NCBI GenBank assembly: GCA_050633585.1
Contig: JBOEGT010000034.1
Span: 1 to 64,000 of the forward strand
From: CALKZN01 sp050633585
Lineage (GTDB): Bacteria > Pseudomonadota > Gammaproteobacteria > Arenicellales > Arenicellaceae
Reading direction: 5' to 3'
DNA length: 64,000 nucleotides
A program made the position numbers and the translations under genes. How positions within the stretch are numbered: position 1 is the stretch's first letter; each line of letters starts with the position of its first letter. Below, in pieces: positions 53,129-61,622 of the stretch. A model generated the notes under the pieces. It worked only from the letters and a program-made list of their open reading frames with translations. It made no database searches and had not been told where the DNA came from.

Positions 53129-54232
53129 ATGGATAATTGCCAAACGATTGCATTGTTTGGTGGAACATTTGACCCCGTTCATTTAGGCCATATCAACACG
53201 GTGGCTGCTTTGCAAAAAGATCTTAACATTGACCAAATTCGCTGGGTGTTGAGCGCTCATCCGCCCCATCGTCATCTGCCTGAAGCTAGCATAGAGCAAC
53301 GTTTAACGATGTTGAATATAGCGCTGACAGATTATCCGGGGATGGTCAGTGACGATGTTGAAGTACGCCGTGAAAAAGCCTCTTATACCATTGATACATT
53401 AATCTACTTTCGCGAGAAATATCCGAAGGCAAGCCTTACCTTAATTGTAGGGAGTGACATCATGGATTCGTTCGATCGATGGCATCGGGCTGATGATATT
53501 CTTCGCTATGCCAATATGATTGTTATGCATCGAGCTGGTTATGATAACCATGTGCACCCGATGTTGCTGGAAAGTGTGGTTAAAGACTGGAAAATCTTGA
53601 GAAAATCTGCATTTGGCTGCGTTTTCATGTATGCTGCGCCGCCAATCCCAATATCTGCGACGAAAATTAGGCAATCAATTGCTAATGGCGATGATGCCAG
53701 CCAGTTTTTGGATGAGCAAATAAATCGCTACATTCAAACACAGCAATTATATTTATCAAGCCCTAACATGGGCCTAAAGACAGAGTCAAACCAAACCAAG
53801 CTAACTGAAAATCAAGAGGATACTATGATCGAGAACCATGCCCAGGCTGATTTCTCAGCCGAAACTGTTTTATTGAACAGTGATCAACAAGTAGAAATGA
53901 TTGTTGATGCTTTAGAAGATAATAAAGCGCTAGATATAAAAGTGCTTGATATCGCTGATATTGCCAGTTTTGCTGACTATATGATTATTGCTACAGGGAC
54001 ATCCAGTACGCATTTAAAGTCAATTGCTGCTAATGCTAGCCGCGAATTAAGTCGCCAAGGTTTGAAGTCGATTGGTGAAGAAGGGCGTGACTCAAATGAG
54101 TGGGTGTTGGCAGATTTTGGAGATGTCGTTGTGCATATAATGCGTCAGGAAGTGCGAGAGTTATATGACTTAGAAAAGCTATGGGATCGAGAGGTTCGTA
54201 AAGTGCTCGCTGAGAGTAATCACGACAATTAA
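53129..54232 (+). CDS. nadD-rsfS: NadD and RsfS in one continuous frame (fused or two-start)
   Basis: A 367-residue frame holding two proteins normally separate. Residues 1-210 are nicotinate-nucleotide adenylyltransferase NadD: GGTFDPVHLGH (10-20), HPPHR and the SATKIR motif (176-181). Residues about 250-360 are ribosomal silencing factor RsfS: ALEDNKALDIKVLDI, ADYMIIATGTSS, EWVLADFGDVVVHIM and LYDLEKLW. A polar linker of about 25 residues joins them. An internal ATG (codon 233) has a strong ribosome-binding site, so RsfS alone may also be made. The ATG at 53129 lacks a good ribosome-binding site; an in-frame CTG at 53108 has GGAGG seven bases upstream. Confidence 0.92.
   Translation: MDNCQTIALFGGTFDPVHLGHINTVAALQKDLNIDQIRWVLSAHPPHRHLPEASIEQRLTMLNIALTDYPGMVSDDVEVRREKASYTIDTLIYFREKYPKASLTLIVGSDIMDSFDRWHRADDILRYANMIVMHRAGYDNHVHPMLLESVVKDWKILRKSAFGCVFMYAAPPIPISATKIRQSIANGDDASQFLDEQINRYIQTQQLYLSSPNMGLKTESNQTKLTENQEDTMIENHAQADFSAETVLLNSDQQVEMIVDALEDNKALDIKVLDIADIASFADYMIIATGTSSTHLKSIAANASRELSRQGLKSIGEEGRDSNEWVLADFGDVVVHIMRQEVRELYDLEKLWDREVRKVLAESNHDN
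53814..53827 (+). promoter_or_regulatory. internal ribosome-binding site and start for rsfS
   Basis: AAGAGGA at 53814-53820 lies four bases before an ATG at 53825-53827 that is in frame with both nadD and rsfS. This is a better start signal than that of nadD itself. It suggests the ancestral rsfS start is kept even though the nadD stop codon is gone. Confidence 0.7.
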
Positions 54233-54273
54233 TGTAAAAGCATCACATTTTCGAAGTACTGTAGAAGTATAAA

Positions 54274-54747
54274 ATGAAAGTCTCACTGATTGCCGTTGGC
54301 ACAAAGATGCCAAAATGGGTGACGACTGCTTATGAGGAATATCAAAAACGATTACCGAAGCAGTGTTCATTGGAGTTAGTAGAAATTGCCGCAAAACACC
54401 GCGGTAAAAATGCGGATATCCCAAGAATTCTACGCGACGAAGCGCAGGCAATTCGCCAAGCCCTGAGCGATCATCAAAAAGTGATCGTTTTGGATCGTAA
54501 AGGTCAGCATATTACAACTGAAAAATTAGCCGATAATCTACAAGGATGGATTGATGATAATCAAGATATAGCCTTAATCATTGGCGGTCCTGAAGGGGTA
54601 GACCCTCAGATGCTAGCAGAAGCAGAACAAAAGTGGTCGTTGTCAGCCATGACGTTTGCTCACCCCATTGTCAGAGTGATGGTAGCTGAACAAGTATATC
54701 GAGCATGGAGTATTATTGCAGGTTTGCCATACCACCGCGGAGACTAG
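54274..54747 (+). CDS. rlmH: 23S rRNA pseudouridine-1915 N3-methyltransferase
   Basis: A 157-residue SPOUT methyltransferase acting on helix 69 of 23S rRNA in 70S ribosomes. Conserved parts are the N-terminus KVSLIAVGTKMPKWV, LIIGGPEGVDP (near 108-118) and the C-terminal AEQVYRAWSIIAGLPYHRG knot. It is 41 bases after rsfS, the universal neighbour order. Confidence 0.96.
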   Translation: MKVSLIAVGTKMPKWVTTAYEEYQKRLPKQCSLELVEIAAKHRGKNADIPRILRDEAQAIRQALSDHQKVIVLDRKGQHITTEKLADNLQGWIDDNQDIALIIGGPEGVDPQMLAEAEQKWSLSAMTFAHPIVRVMVAEQVYRAWSIIAGLPYHRGD

Positions 54748-54841
54748 AAATATTGGTGGCATATATTGATCTTGCTACTTAGGGGCTCATTTCGGATAAT
54801 GTTTGCCCAAATTATCTATTTATAAAAAGGAAGGTGTAAGA

Positions 54842-55102
54842 ATGAATGCTCGTGACGTTTTGTTTTTTGAGAAAATGTTAACTCCTAAGATTATGATTGT
54901 CGTCTACTGGCTCTCGTTAGCAGCAGTTGTCTTGGCGGGAATAACGGCTATTTTTAGTGGGGAGTTTTTTAAAGGGTTGCTAACCATTTTACTTGGTCCT
55001 ATTGGGGTTCGAGTTTACTGTGAATTCTTTGTGGTTATTTTTCAGTTAAACAAAAATGTTCAGAATATTTCTGATGTTAAAGCGCAGAATAGCGACAGTT
55101 AA
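54842..55102 (+). CDS. DUF4282 small membrane protein
   Basis: An 86-residue protein with two membrane helices (about 15-37 and 40-62) and a short charged tail. FEKMLTPKIM and GPIGVRVYCEF match the DUF4282 family of unknown function. The ATG at 54842 has AAGGAAGG seven bases upstream; a TTG at 54803 is less likely. It occupies the place where mrdA/mrdB often follow rlmH. A terminator follows directly. Confidence 0.8.
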   Translation: MNARDVLFFEKMLTPKIMIVVYWLSLAAVVLAGITAIFSGEFFKGLLTILLGPIGVRVYCEFFVVIFQLNKNVQNISDVKAQNSDS

Positions 55103-55112
55103 TCATTGTATC

Positions 55113-55147
55113 AAAGGGAGTTATGCTAGAGCATGGACTCCCTTTTT
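55113..55147 (+). terminator. terminator overlapping the 5' end of maf
   Basis: AAAGGGAGT pairs with ACTCCCTTT and an inner ATGCT pairs with AGCAT around AG, then T continues to 55147. It closes the rlmH-DUF4282 unit. It contains an ATG (55133) in the maf frame, which argues that maf starts at 55148 or 55154 instead. Confidence 0.85.
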
Positions 55148-55753
55148 ATGAATATGGCACATTTTGATTTATATCTTGCTTCTGCATCTCCTCGGCGTAA
55201 AGCTTTATTAGAAAGCATTGGTTTGAAATTGCTAGTTTGTCCTGCGGATATCGATGAAGAAGCATATAGCAATGAAACACCTGAAAGTTATGTCAGGCGC
55301 TTAGCGTTACAAAAAGCGCAAGCTGCTTTTGAACGTTGCCAAGATCGCATTTTACATCGTCCATTTATGGGTGCTGATACGATTGTTGCTTGCGATGGAG
55401 AATTGTTTGGGAAACCGTTAAATGAAGATGATGCGGTTCGCATGTGGACCGCGATGTCTGGGAAAAAACATCAAGTGCTGACCGCATTAGCGGTAATTGA
55501 CGGAGTGGAAAACGATGCGACAAGCGTTGTTGAGTTATCTATTAGTCATGTTCAATTTAAGGCACTACATTTATCGGAAATGCGTACCTATTGGATGTCA
55601 GGTGAGCCTCAAGACAAAGCGGGTGCTTATGGTATTCAAGGGGCAGCGTCAGCATGGGTTCAATCAATTCAAGGGAGTTATACGGGCGTCATGGGTCTCC
55701 CTTTATTTGAAACTAATCGTGCTTTGAGTCAATTCAATTTGAATTGGTTGTAG
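55148..55753 (+). CDS. maf: Maf family nucleotide pyrophosphatase
   Basis: A 201-residue Maf protein, which hydrolyses dTTP/UTP and modified nucleotides to monophosphates. Signature pieces are YLASASPRRKALLESIGL near the N-terminus, ADTIVACDGELFGKP near 80, and DKAGAYGIQGAAS near 155. The C-terminal type fits the YhdE group. ATG codons at 55133, 55148 and 55154 are all in frame; I chose 55148 because the first lies in a terminator hairpin. The upstream AGGGAG is inside that stem. Confidence 0.9.
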   Translation: MNMAHFDLYLASASPRRKALLESIGLKLLVCPADIDEEAYSNETPESYVRRLALQKAQAAFERCQDRILHRPFMGADTIVACDGELFGKPLNEDDAVRMWTAMSGKKHQVLTALAVIDGVENDATSVVELSISHVQFKALHLSEMRTYWMSGEPQDKAGAYGIQGAASAWVQSIQGSYTGVMGLPLFETNRALSQFNLNWL

Positions 55754-55764
55754 GTTTCACCGGT

Positions 55765-56958
55765 ATGTCAAAGCTTCTTCTTATTCGGCAAGACAAGCCT
55801 GGCTATGTCCAAGCCGCATTGTTGGACGATGGAGAGTTGCTTGAGTATTACCATGAGACGCCAAATAACCGAAGTAAGGTAGGAGATATTTACCGAGGCA
55901 AGGTTCGAAAAGTAGCCTCAAACATGCAAGCTATATTTATTGATATTGGCTTAAGTGAACTCGGGTTCTTGGCGGCAAGAGATGCGGGGAACGCTGCAAA
56001 AAAACACAATGCAGATTTATGCTCCCTATTTAAAGAAGGCCAAATCGTTTGGGTGCAAGTCACTAAAGATAATGCAGCCAGTTATCAAGGGGTTGCAAAA
56101 AAAGGTTTACGTTTAACGACGGAATTGCACCTTGAAACAGACTGCGTTATTTATTTTCCGAATAACCATCATGTGCATATTTCAAAAAAAATTATTGATC
56201 ACGAGCTAAGAGAGGACTTGAAGACTGAATTAGTCCAAGAGAAAGCTCGACATGGCATTCAAGGAGGTTTTATTGTCAGGTCAATCGTTGAGCAAATAGC
56301 TAAAAATCCTCACCAGTCATGGCTGCCAAATGTTGAGACATTATGGCAGGAATGGCAATCGATTAAGTTGAGCATGCGTGAAGCAAAAAAAAGTGGGTTA
56401 ATTTATCAAACTCCTGCGATTGCTGCTCGTTTAAAGGGGCGCTGTTATAGTGAAAAAGTTGATCGCGTCAGTTTTTTTGGCTTGAAAGAAAGCTTTGTGA
56501 TTGATGGAGTCGAGACTGAAAACATTGACGCTCAGCAAATACAAAAACTTTGGGAAGAGAATCATATCGATAAACAATTAGATGTGGCAATGCATTCGGT
56601 TGTTGAGTTGGCGCAAGGTGGTTCAATTGTGATCGAGCAGACTGAGGCATTAGTCTCTATAGATGTCAATATGGGGAGTGCAGTACATGAGGGTTTATCA
56701 GTCTTGCAAGTTAACTTAAACGCAGCCAATCTGATAGTAAGGCAGCTGAGATTGAGGAATCTTTCTGGTATCATTATCATTGACTTCATAGATATGGATG
56801 ATAAATCTGAGCGCAAGGTTTTATTCAGCGCTTTGAAGAAGGCATGTGAGCAGGGCGATGGGTATAGTAAGGTGCTCTCATATACGAAGTTGGGTCTAAT
56901 AGAAATGACTCGAGAGCGAACTACGTTGAGTTTGCGTCAAATGTTGGATAATGTTTAA
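55765..56958 (+). CDS. rng: ribonuclease G/E family protein without zinc-link
   Basis: A 397-residue RNase E/G homologue; E. coli RNase G is 489. The S1 RNA-binding domain (about 35-115, RGKVRKVASNMQAIFIDIG) and the catalytic DNase-like domain are present, with likely metal-binding D300 (VSIDVN) and D343 (IDFIDMDD). The protein stops at EMTRERTTLSLRQMLDNV, exactly before the CPxCxG zinc-link and small domain that build dimers. The ATG at 55765 follows the maf stop closely; an in-frame TTG at 55744 overlaps maf. Activity as a 5'-end-dependent nuclease is inferred. Confidence 0.88.
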   Translation: MSKLLLIRQDKPGYVQAALLDDGELLEYYHETPNNRSKVGDIYRGKVRKVASNMQAIFIDIGLSELGFLAARDAGNAAKKHNADLCSLFKEGQIVWVQVTKDNAASYQGVAKKGLRLTTELHLETDCVIYFPNNHHVHISKKIIDHELREDLKTELVQEKARHGIQGGFIVRSIVEQIAKNPHQSWLPNVETLWQEWQSIKLSMREAKKSGLIYQTPAIAARLKGRCYSEKVDRVSFFGLKESFVIDGVETENIDAQQIQKLWEENHIDKQLDVAMHSVVELAQGGSIVIEQTEALVSIDVNMGSAVHEGLSVLQVNLNAANLIVRQLRLRNLSGIIIIDFIDMDDKSERKVLFSALKKACEQGDGYSKVLSYTKLGLIEMTRERTTLSLRQMLDNV

Positions 56959-57071
56959 GTCAAAAATGGATGACTCATGCACAATTTTTATACAAAAATG
57001 ACAGTGAGCAGAAGTCTATTCAAACGAAGCTTGCCTATGTTAGGCTAAGACAATATCTAGGGTAATTTTTT

Positions 57072-57103
57072 GTGAAACCGCAAGGTTTTCTCACGGTTTT
57101 TTT
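57072..57103 (+). terminator. hairpin with T-tract directly before yhdP
   Basis: GTGAAACC-GCAA-GGTT with TCAC closing (three-base bulge) forms a GNRA-capped hairpin at 57072-57094. GG and seven T follow, ending one base before the yhdP GTG. A rival pairing AAACCG/CGGTTT uses the same bases. It could be a terminator of the maf-rng unit or an attenuator for yhdP. Confidence 0.6.
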
Positions 57104-60100
57104 GTGAAATTTGTTTGTCGTTTTTTTCTAATAATATTTGGCTTATATGCACTGATTATAGGCGGGCTTAGCTATGTCTTCCACAATGTTGATTATTTTC
57201 ACAAAGAGATTGAATCAGCTTTGTCTAGCTATCTTGGTCAAAGTGTCAAAATTACAGAGATGGATACTGTTTGGGCAGGCACTCATTTAGGCTTCTATTT
57301 AGGAAATATTGTCGTAGAGGATCGCTTAAATCCGACAGTAAAATATGCGCAAGTCGATCATGTTGCGGCTAAATTTAAATTAAGTTCCATTTTTTTACTT
57401 TGGCCAAAATTTAGTGATCTAACCATTGAAAAGCCGCAAATAACATTGGAGTCATTTACTGACGGTAGTTTTCGTTTTTTTGGTAAGCGCTATCAACCGT
57501 CAACGGGTCAACAACGTCGGTCTATGTTGTTTGTTAGTTGGTTGATGAATCATCAACGAGCAGATATTCATGATGGTGAGTTTTTATGGAAACACAGGGA
57601 AGGGAAAGAAACGTTAATTGAGAAATTTTCAGCACAGTATCGATTTGATGATGAAATAAGAACGTTTGTCGCCGTGAGTCAAAACGGTAAAAATGCGATT
57701 GGATTATCTGGCTCGTTAACTGGTAACGCCTTATGGAGTGAGCGTTGGGACGCGAAAGCAACTCTGCTGGCGGGGCCAGATGTTAGCAACCTCACTAATC
57801 CAGGCTTTAATGTGACAGTGAATCAAGGCCAAGGAGTGATCAGTAGCAAAGCATTTAAGGTGCAGCGATTAGCGGATGTGGTCAATATTTTAGGACAAGG
57901 AACGACACTAGAGCGTTGGCTTTCAGAGTCAAAACTGTCTGGAAAACTATATGATATAAATTTTGATTTCGAAGGTTCGTTAAGAGCGTTAAAGAAATGG
58001 CAGTTTACTGCCAAAGGTAAACAAATATCATGGCAAGCTACTGAGATAGCACCAGGCTATAATAACTTGAGCGCGATTTTTCGGGTCAATCAACAAGAGG
58101 GTGTTTTAGCTTTTTCTAGTCAGAATTCAACATTGTCTTGGCCCAAAAACTTTCTGACAGGAATACCTGTGAAACATTTTTCGGGTGAAATAACCATGCT
58201 TCATCAAGATAATGCATGGGATGTAAAGTTTGAGCATGTTGATGTTGATAGCCTGGGTGTGACAGCTGAAAATGCCGAAGCGAGGTTGACGAAGACGGGC
58301 TTAGCACCGCCATTTTTGGTGCTAAAGAGTGAGGTTGGGATAAGCTCCATCAATGCCTTAGAGCAATTTTTCCCGAAACAAACTAATCAGCAATTTCGAG
58401 ACTGGTGGAAAGATGCAATGCACGTTGATATGTCAGCTCAAGGTGCTGTTAACTTTACAGGCTCTTTGGTGCTAGATGAAATTCGTTCTGGTAAGTCAGG
58501 CTTTAAGGCTAATTTTTTAGCCGAGAATGTTGATTTAGATTATGGTTTTGAGAGAGCATGGCCAAAGTTTCAAGCTCAACAAGTCAAGATGACTTTTGAA
58601 AATAAGGATATGTTTTTTGCGACCGATAGTGGCCTTGTTGGCGATGTCAATGCAGTTGAGCCAAAAGTGAAAATTGTCGATATTTTTACGTCTAGTCGAC
58701 AGTTAGTGATTGATTCAGCTATTAATGGAAAGCTCTCATCCGTTGTCGATTTTTTGCAAGATGGGCCTTTCACCAGCCAATCAAAAGAGCAAAGCACCCA
58801 AGCTATCAGAATTAATACGCTATCAGGAGAGTTTGACAGTCAATTAAATGTGACGATTCCGTTGAGTCGGCTCCGTGCTGCGAAAGTTGCAGGTTCTGGT
58901 GTTGTTAAGGACGGCAGCATTATGGTTGGAGATTTATTTCCCATTGAAGGGGTAAACGGTCAAATTACCTATACAGAATCTACAGTTGAAGGTGTTGATC
59001 TGGTGGGGCAAATGTTTGGAGGTCAAACCAACGCGAATGTCAAAACATTGCAGCCTGGTTCGCCGCCTAAAGTGAGAATTTCTGCTGATGGAATTGCCCA
59101 TGCTGAAAAAATGTCTCAGTTAATCAGTGCGCCATTGGCGAGTCAGTTTGAAGGCTCATCGGCCTGGAAAGGGTTTATCGACATAGGTTCGTCGGGAGTG
59201 AGTTTAAGTCTCGAAACAAATTTGACTGGAACCGCGGTTAAGTTTCCAAAGCCATACGCCAAAAAAGCGGACGAAGAGAGGTCTTTGGTAGCATCCTTTA
59301 AGGCGGGCCGTAATATTAATAGCCAACTGAATATTAGTGCTGATCAGCTTGAAATTCAGCTCGAATCACTGCCAAAACAAAGGAGCTTACTATCAAAAGG
59401 GGTGATTTTAGCGGGTGACTTTTCATCACAAGACCTTGAAGGGATCCGAACTCCAAATAATTTGCCCAGCGAAGGTATTCATATTTACTCGCGTGGTATT
59501 CACGTTAACTTTGATGATTGGCTTGATAATATTAAAGCCATGGCAAGCACGCCTAATCAGCAAGTTTCAGGCACTAACTTTGTAGATAGTTTGCGTTTAT
59601 TAGATGTTCAACCTATGGCGTTAGAAATATTTGGCAAACACCTTGGTAGAACTGGATTTAAGGCAAATAGTAGTAATGGCCGCGTATGGTCAGCAGATAT
59701 TCAAGGCGAGTACGCTAACGGTGTGGGAACCCTTAAACCATTTACAATTATTCCGAGTTATAATTTTGTATTTGATCGGCTGCATTGGCCCTCAAAAAAA
59801 GAGTTGCTAGCAAAGGGTATTGTCTATGAAGAAGATACGCCTGATGAAGACTTAGGAGAGCCAAACTCCTACCCTGATGTGTCGCTACGAGCCCGCAATT
59901 TTCGTATTTTTGATCGTGATTTTGGTAGCTTATCTTTTAAGGCAAGCGCAAGCTCAACGGCATGGGAGTTTCAAGAGATAGTGCTTGAGTCATCCGGTAT
60001 TGTCATGCGCGGACAAGGTGAATGGTTTGATGATGGGAGCCAGCATGGCATGACAAAAACCTCGTTTGAGGTCGCCTCTCAAGTGGGCGGAAAGATGCTG

Positions 60101-60703
60101 AGTGATTTGGGGTTTGGTGATTTTCTTGCCGGAGGAGAGATTCAGGTAGTGTTAGATCTCTTGTGGAGAGGAGCGCCATCTCACTTTGATTTTAATCGCC
60201 TAAACGGAGAATACTTTCTTGATATTACTCGTGGTTCATTTCCAAAAGTCGATGCGGATAAAGGACGTTTGTTTGGCTTGTTAAACTTGAATGCAGTGTC
60301 TAGACGTTTGCGATTAGATTTTGCCGATGTTTTTGGCAAAGGCTTAGCATTTGATCAAATGAAATCCGGAGGGTTAATCTCTGATGGAGATATCATTATA
60401 AAAGACTTTTTTATATTTTCTCCTTCGGTTTACATTGAGGCGCTTGGCAAAGTTGGATTAGCCAATGAAAACTATGATTTACAAATGTTGGTTTCGCCTC
60501 AGCTGGGAGGAAATGTGGCTCTTTTGACGGCATTGTCAAACCCTGCAGCAGGAGCGTTTGTATGGCTGGTTGATCGCATTTTTAAAAATCAACTCAATAA
60601 AGTGATTGTGTACACGTATGATGTGACAGGCCCTTGGGAGCAACCTGAAGTGACACGAATTATCAAAACTGATGATACTGACTTGCTTGAGCAAAATGAC
60701 TAA
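57104..60703 (+). CDS. yhdP: YhdP, AsmA-like envelope phospholipid-transport protein
   Basis: A 1199-residue protein with an N-terminal membrane helix (about 5-25), a very long beta-rich periplasmic part (DUF3971 in the middle) and a C-terminal AsmA-like domain (from about 940). E. coli YhdP (1266 residues) bridges the envelope and carries phospholipids to the outer membrane with TamB and YdbH. The start is GTG at 57104; no Shine-Dalgarno is visible because the bases just before it are a T-tract. The gene order maf-rng-yhdP-nit-tldD matches E. coli. Confidence 0.92.
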   Translation: MKFVCRFFLIIFGLYALIIGGLSYVFHNVDYFHKEIESALSSYLGQSVKITEMDTVWAGTHLGFYLGNIVVEDRLNPTVKYAQVDHVAAKFKLSSIFLLWPKFSDLTIEKPQITLESFTDGSFRFFGKRYQPSTGQQRRSMLFVSWLMNHQRADIHDGEFLWKHREGKETLIEKFSAQYRFDDEIRTFVAVSQNGKNAIGLSGSLTGNALWSERWDAKATLLAGPDVSNLTNPGFNVTVNQGQGVISSKAFKVQRLADVVNILGQGTTLERWLSESKLSGKLYDINFDFEGSLRALKKWQFTAKGKQISWQATEIAPGYNNLSAIFRVNQQEGVLAFSSQNSTLSWPKNFLTGIPVKHFSGEITMLHQDNAWDVKFEHVDVDSLGVTAENAEARLTKTGLAPPFLVLKSEVGISSINALEQFFPKQTNQQFRDWWKDAMHVDMSAQGAVNFTGSLVLDEIRSGKSGFKANFLAENVDLDYGFERAWPKFQAQQVKMTFENKDMFFATDSGLVGDVNAVEPKVKIVDIFTSSRQLVIDSAINGKLSSVVDFLQDGPFTSQSKEQSTQAIRINTLSGEFDSQLNVTIPLSRLRAAKVAGSGVVKDGSIMVGDLFPIEGVNGQITYTESTVEGVDLVGQMFGGQTNANVKTLQPGSPPKVRISADGIAHAEKMSQLISAPLASQFEGSSAWKGFIDIGSSGVSLSLETNLTGTAVKFPKPYAKKADEERSLVASFKAGRNINSQLNISADQLEIQLESLPKQRSLLSKGVILAGDFSSQDLEGIRTPNNLPSEGIHIYSRGIHVNFDDWLDNIKAMASTPNQQVSGTNFVDSLRLLDVQPMALEIFGKHLGRTGFKANSSNGRVWSADIQGEYANGVGTLKPFTIIPSYNFVFDRLHWPSKKELLAKGIVYEEDTPDEDLGEPNSYPDVSLRARNFRIFDRDFGSLSFKASASSTAWEFQEIVLESSGIVMRGQGEWFDDGSQHGMTKTSFEVASQVGGKMLSDLGFGDFLAGGEIQVVLDLLWRGAPSHFDFNRLNGEYFLDITRGSFPKVDADKGRLFGLLNLNAVSRRLRLDFADVFGKGLAFDQMKSGGLISDGDIIIKDFFIFSPSVYIEALGKVGLANENYDLQMLVSPQLGGNVALLTALSNPAAGAFVWLVDRIFKNQLNKVIVYTYDVTGPWEQPEVTRIIKTDDTDLLEQND

Positions 60704-60712
60704 GGTGCATTG

Positions 60713-61543
60713 ATGAGAGCATGTCATCTAAGTGTTTTGCAAATGACTTCGAACCATGTAGTCGAAGACAATTTAGCCAAGGTAACGCAGTTAATGGACA
60801 CGTTTGAAGGTGAAACGGACCTTTTAATGTTGCCTGAAAACTTCGCTCATATGCCTCGTCATGAAGAAGAGCGAACGGCTTGTGCTGAAGAGATGAATGA
60901 TGGGCCGATACAGTTATTTTTGAGTCAATTTGCAAAGCAGCATCATTGTTGGCTTGTTGCGGGTAGTGTCCCTATTCGATCAGATAATCAGAATGGAGAA
61001 GATAAAATATACCAAGCATGTTTGGTTTATGATGACGAAGGAAAATTACGTCAGCGATACAACAAAGTGCATTTATTTGACGTGACGCTACCTAATGGGG
61101 AGATTTACCAAGAGTCTCGCTATATTGAATATGGGCAGATAGATCAAAATCCTACTGTGCAGACTCCATGGGGATTGATAGGGCTAAGTGTTTGTTACGA
61201 TGTCCGTTTTCCAGAGTTTTACCGTTCCATGCCTGATGAGGTGTTTCTAGTGTCGGTGCCTGCTGCATTTACAAAGCGCAGTGGAGAAGCACATTGGCAT
61301 GTGTTATTGAAAGCCCGGGCTATTGAAAACCAAGTGTATATTGCGGCGCCTGGACAGACAGGTACACACTCGAATGGACGTGAAACATGGGGGCATTCGA
61401 TGATTATCGGTCCTTGGGGAGAGGTCTTGCAGGAGTTACCTAATCAACAAGGGGTTATTTCCACTCACATTGATTTGAATTATGTTCAAGAAATTCGTGA
61501 ACAATTCCCATGTCTTCAACATAAGCGAACTAAAACGCTATAA
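60713..61543 (+). CDS. nitrilase-superfamily amidase (Nit/deaminated-glutathione amidase type)
   Basis: A 276-residue carbon-nitrogen hydrolase. The catalytic triad is E42 (LPENFAHM), K118 (YNKVHLFDV) and C161 (SVCYDVRFPE). The sequence around FDVTLPNGEIYQES resembles the Nit1/NitA group that removes deaminated glutathione, a metabolite-repair job. ATG at 60713 begins nine bases after yhdP, preceded by TAAGGTG. Confidence 0.88.
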   Translation: MRACHLSVLQMTSNHVVEDNLAKVTQLMDTFEGETDLLMLPENFAHMPRHEEERTACAEEMNDGPIQLFLSQFAKQHHCWLVAGSVPIRSDNQNGEDKIYQACLVYDDEGKLRQRYNKVHLFDVTLPNGEIYQESRYIEYGQIDQNPTVQTPWGLIGLSVCYDVRFPEFYRSMPDEVFLVSVPAAFTKRSGEAHWHVLLKARAIENQVYIAAPGQTGTHSNGRETWGHSMIIGPWGEVLQELPNQQGVISTHIDLNYVQEIREQFPCLQHKRTKTL

Positions 61544-61622
61544 AATGACTACACTTGGCTTAAGAATGAAACGTCAACTGCCCCAGCAACCCAATATATA
61601 GATAATACCTCCAGATATTTTT

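Noticed and set aside
56940..57020. Frameshift as the cause of the short RNase G
   Set aside because: No CPxCxG coding remnant appears in any plus-strand frame after the stop, so a single indel does not explain the missing part.
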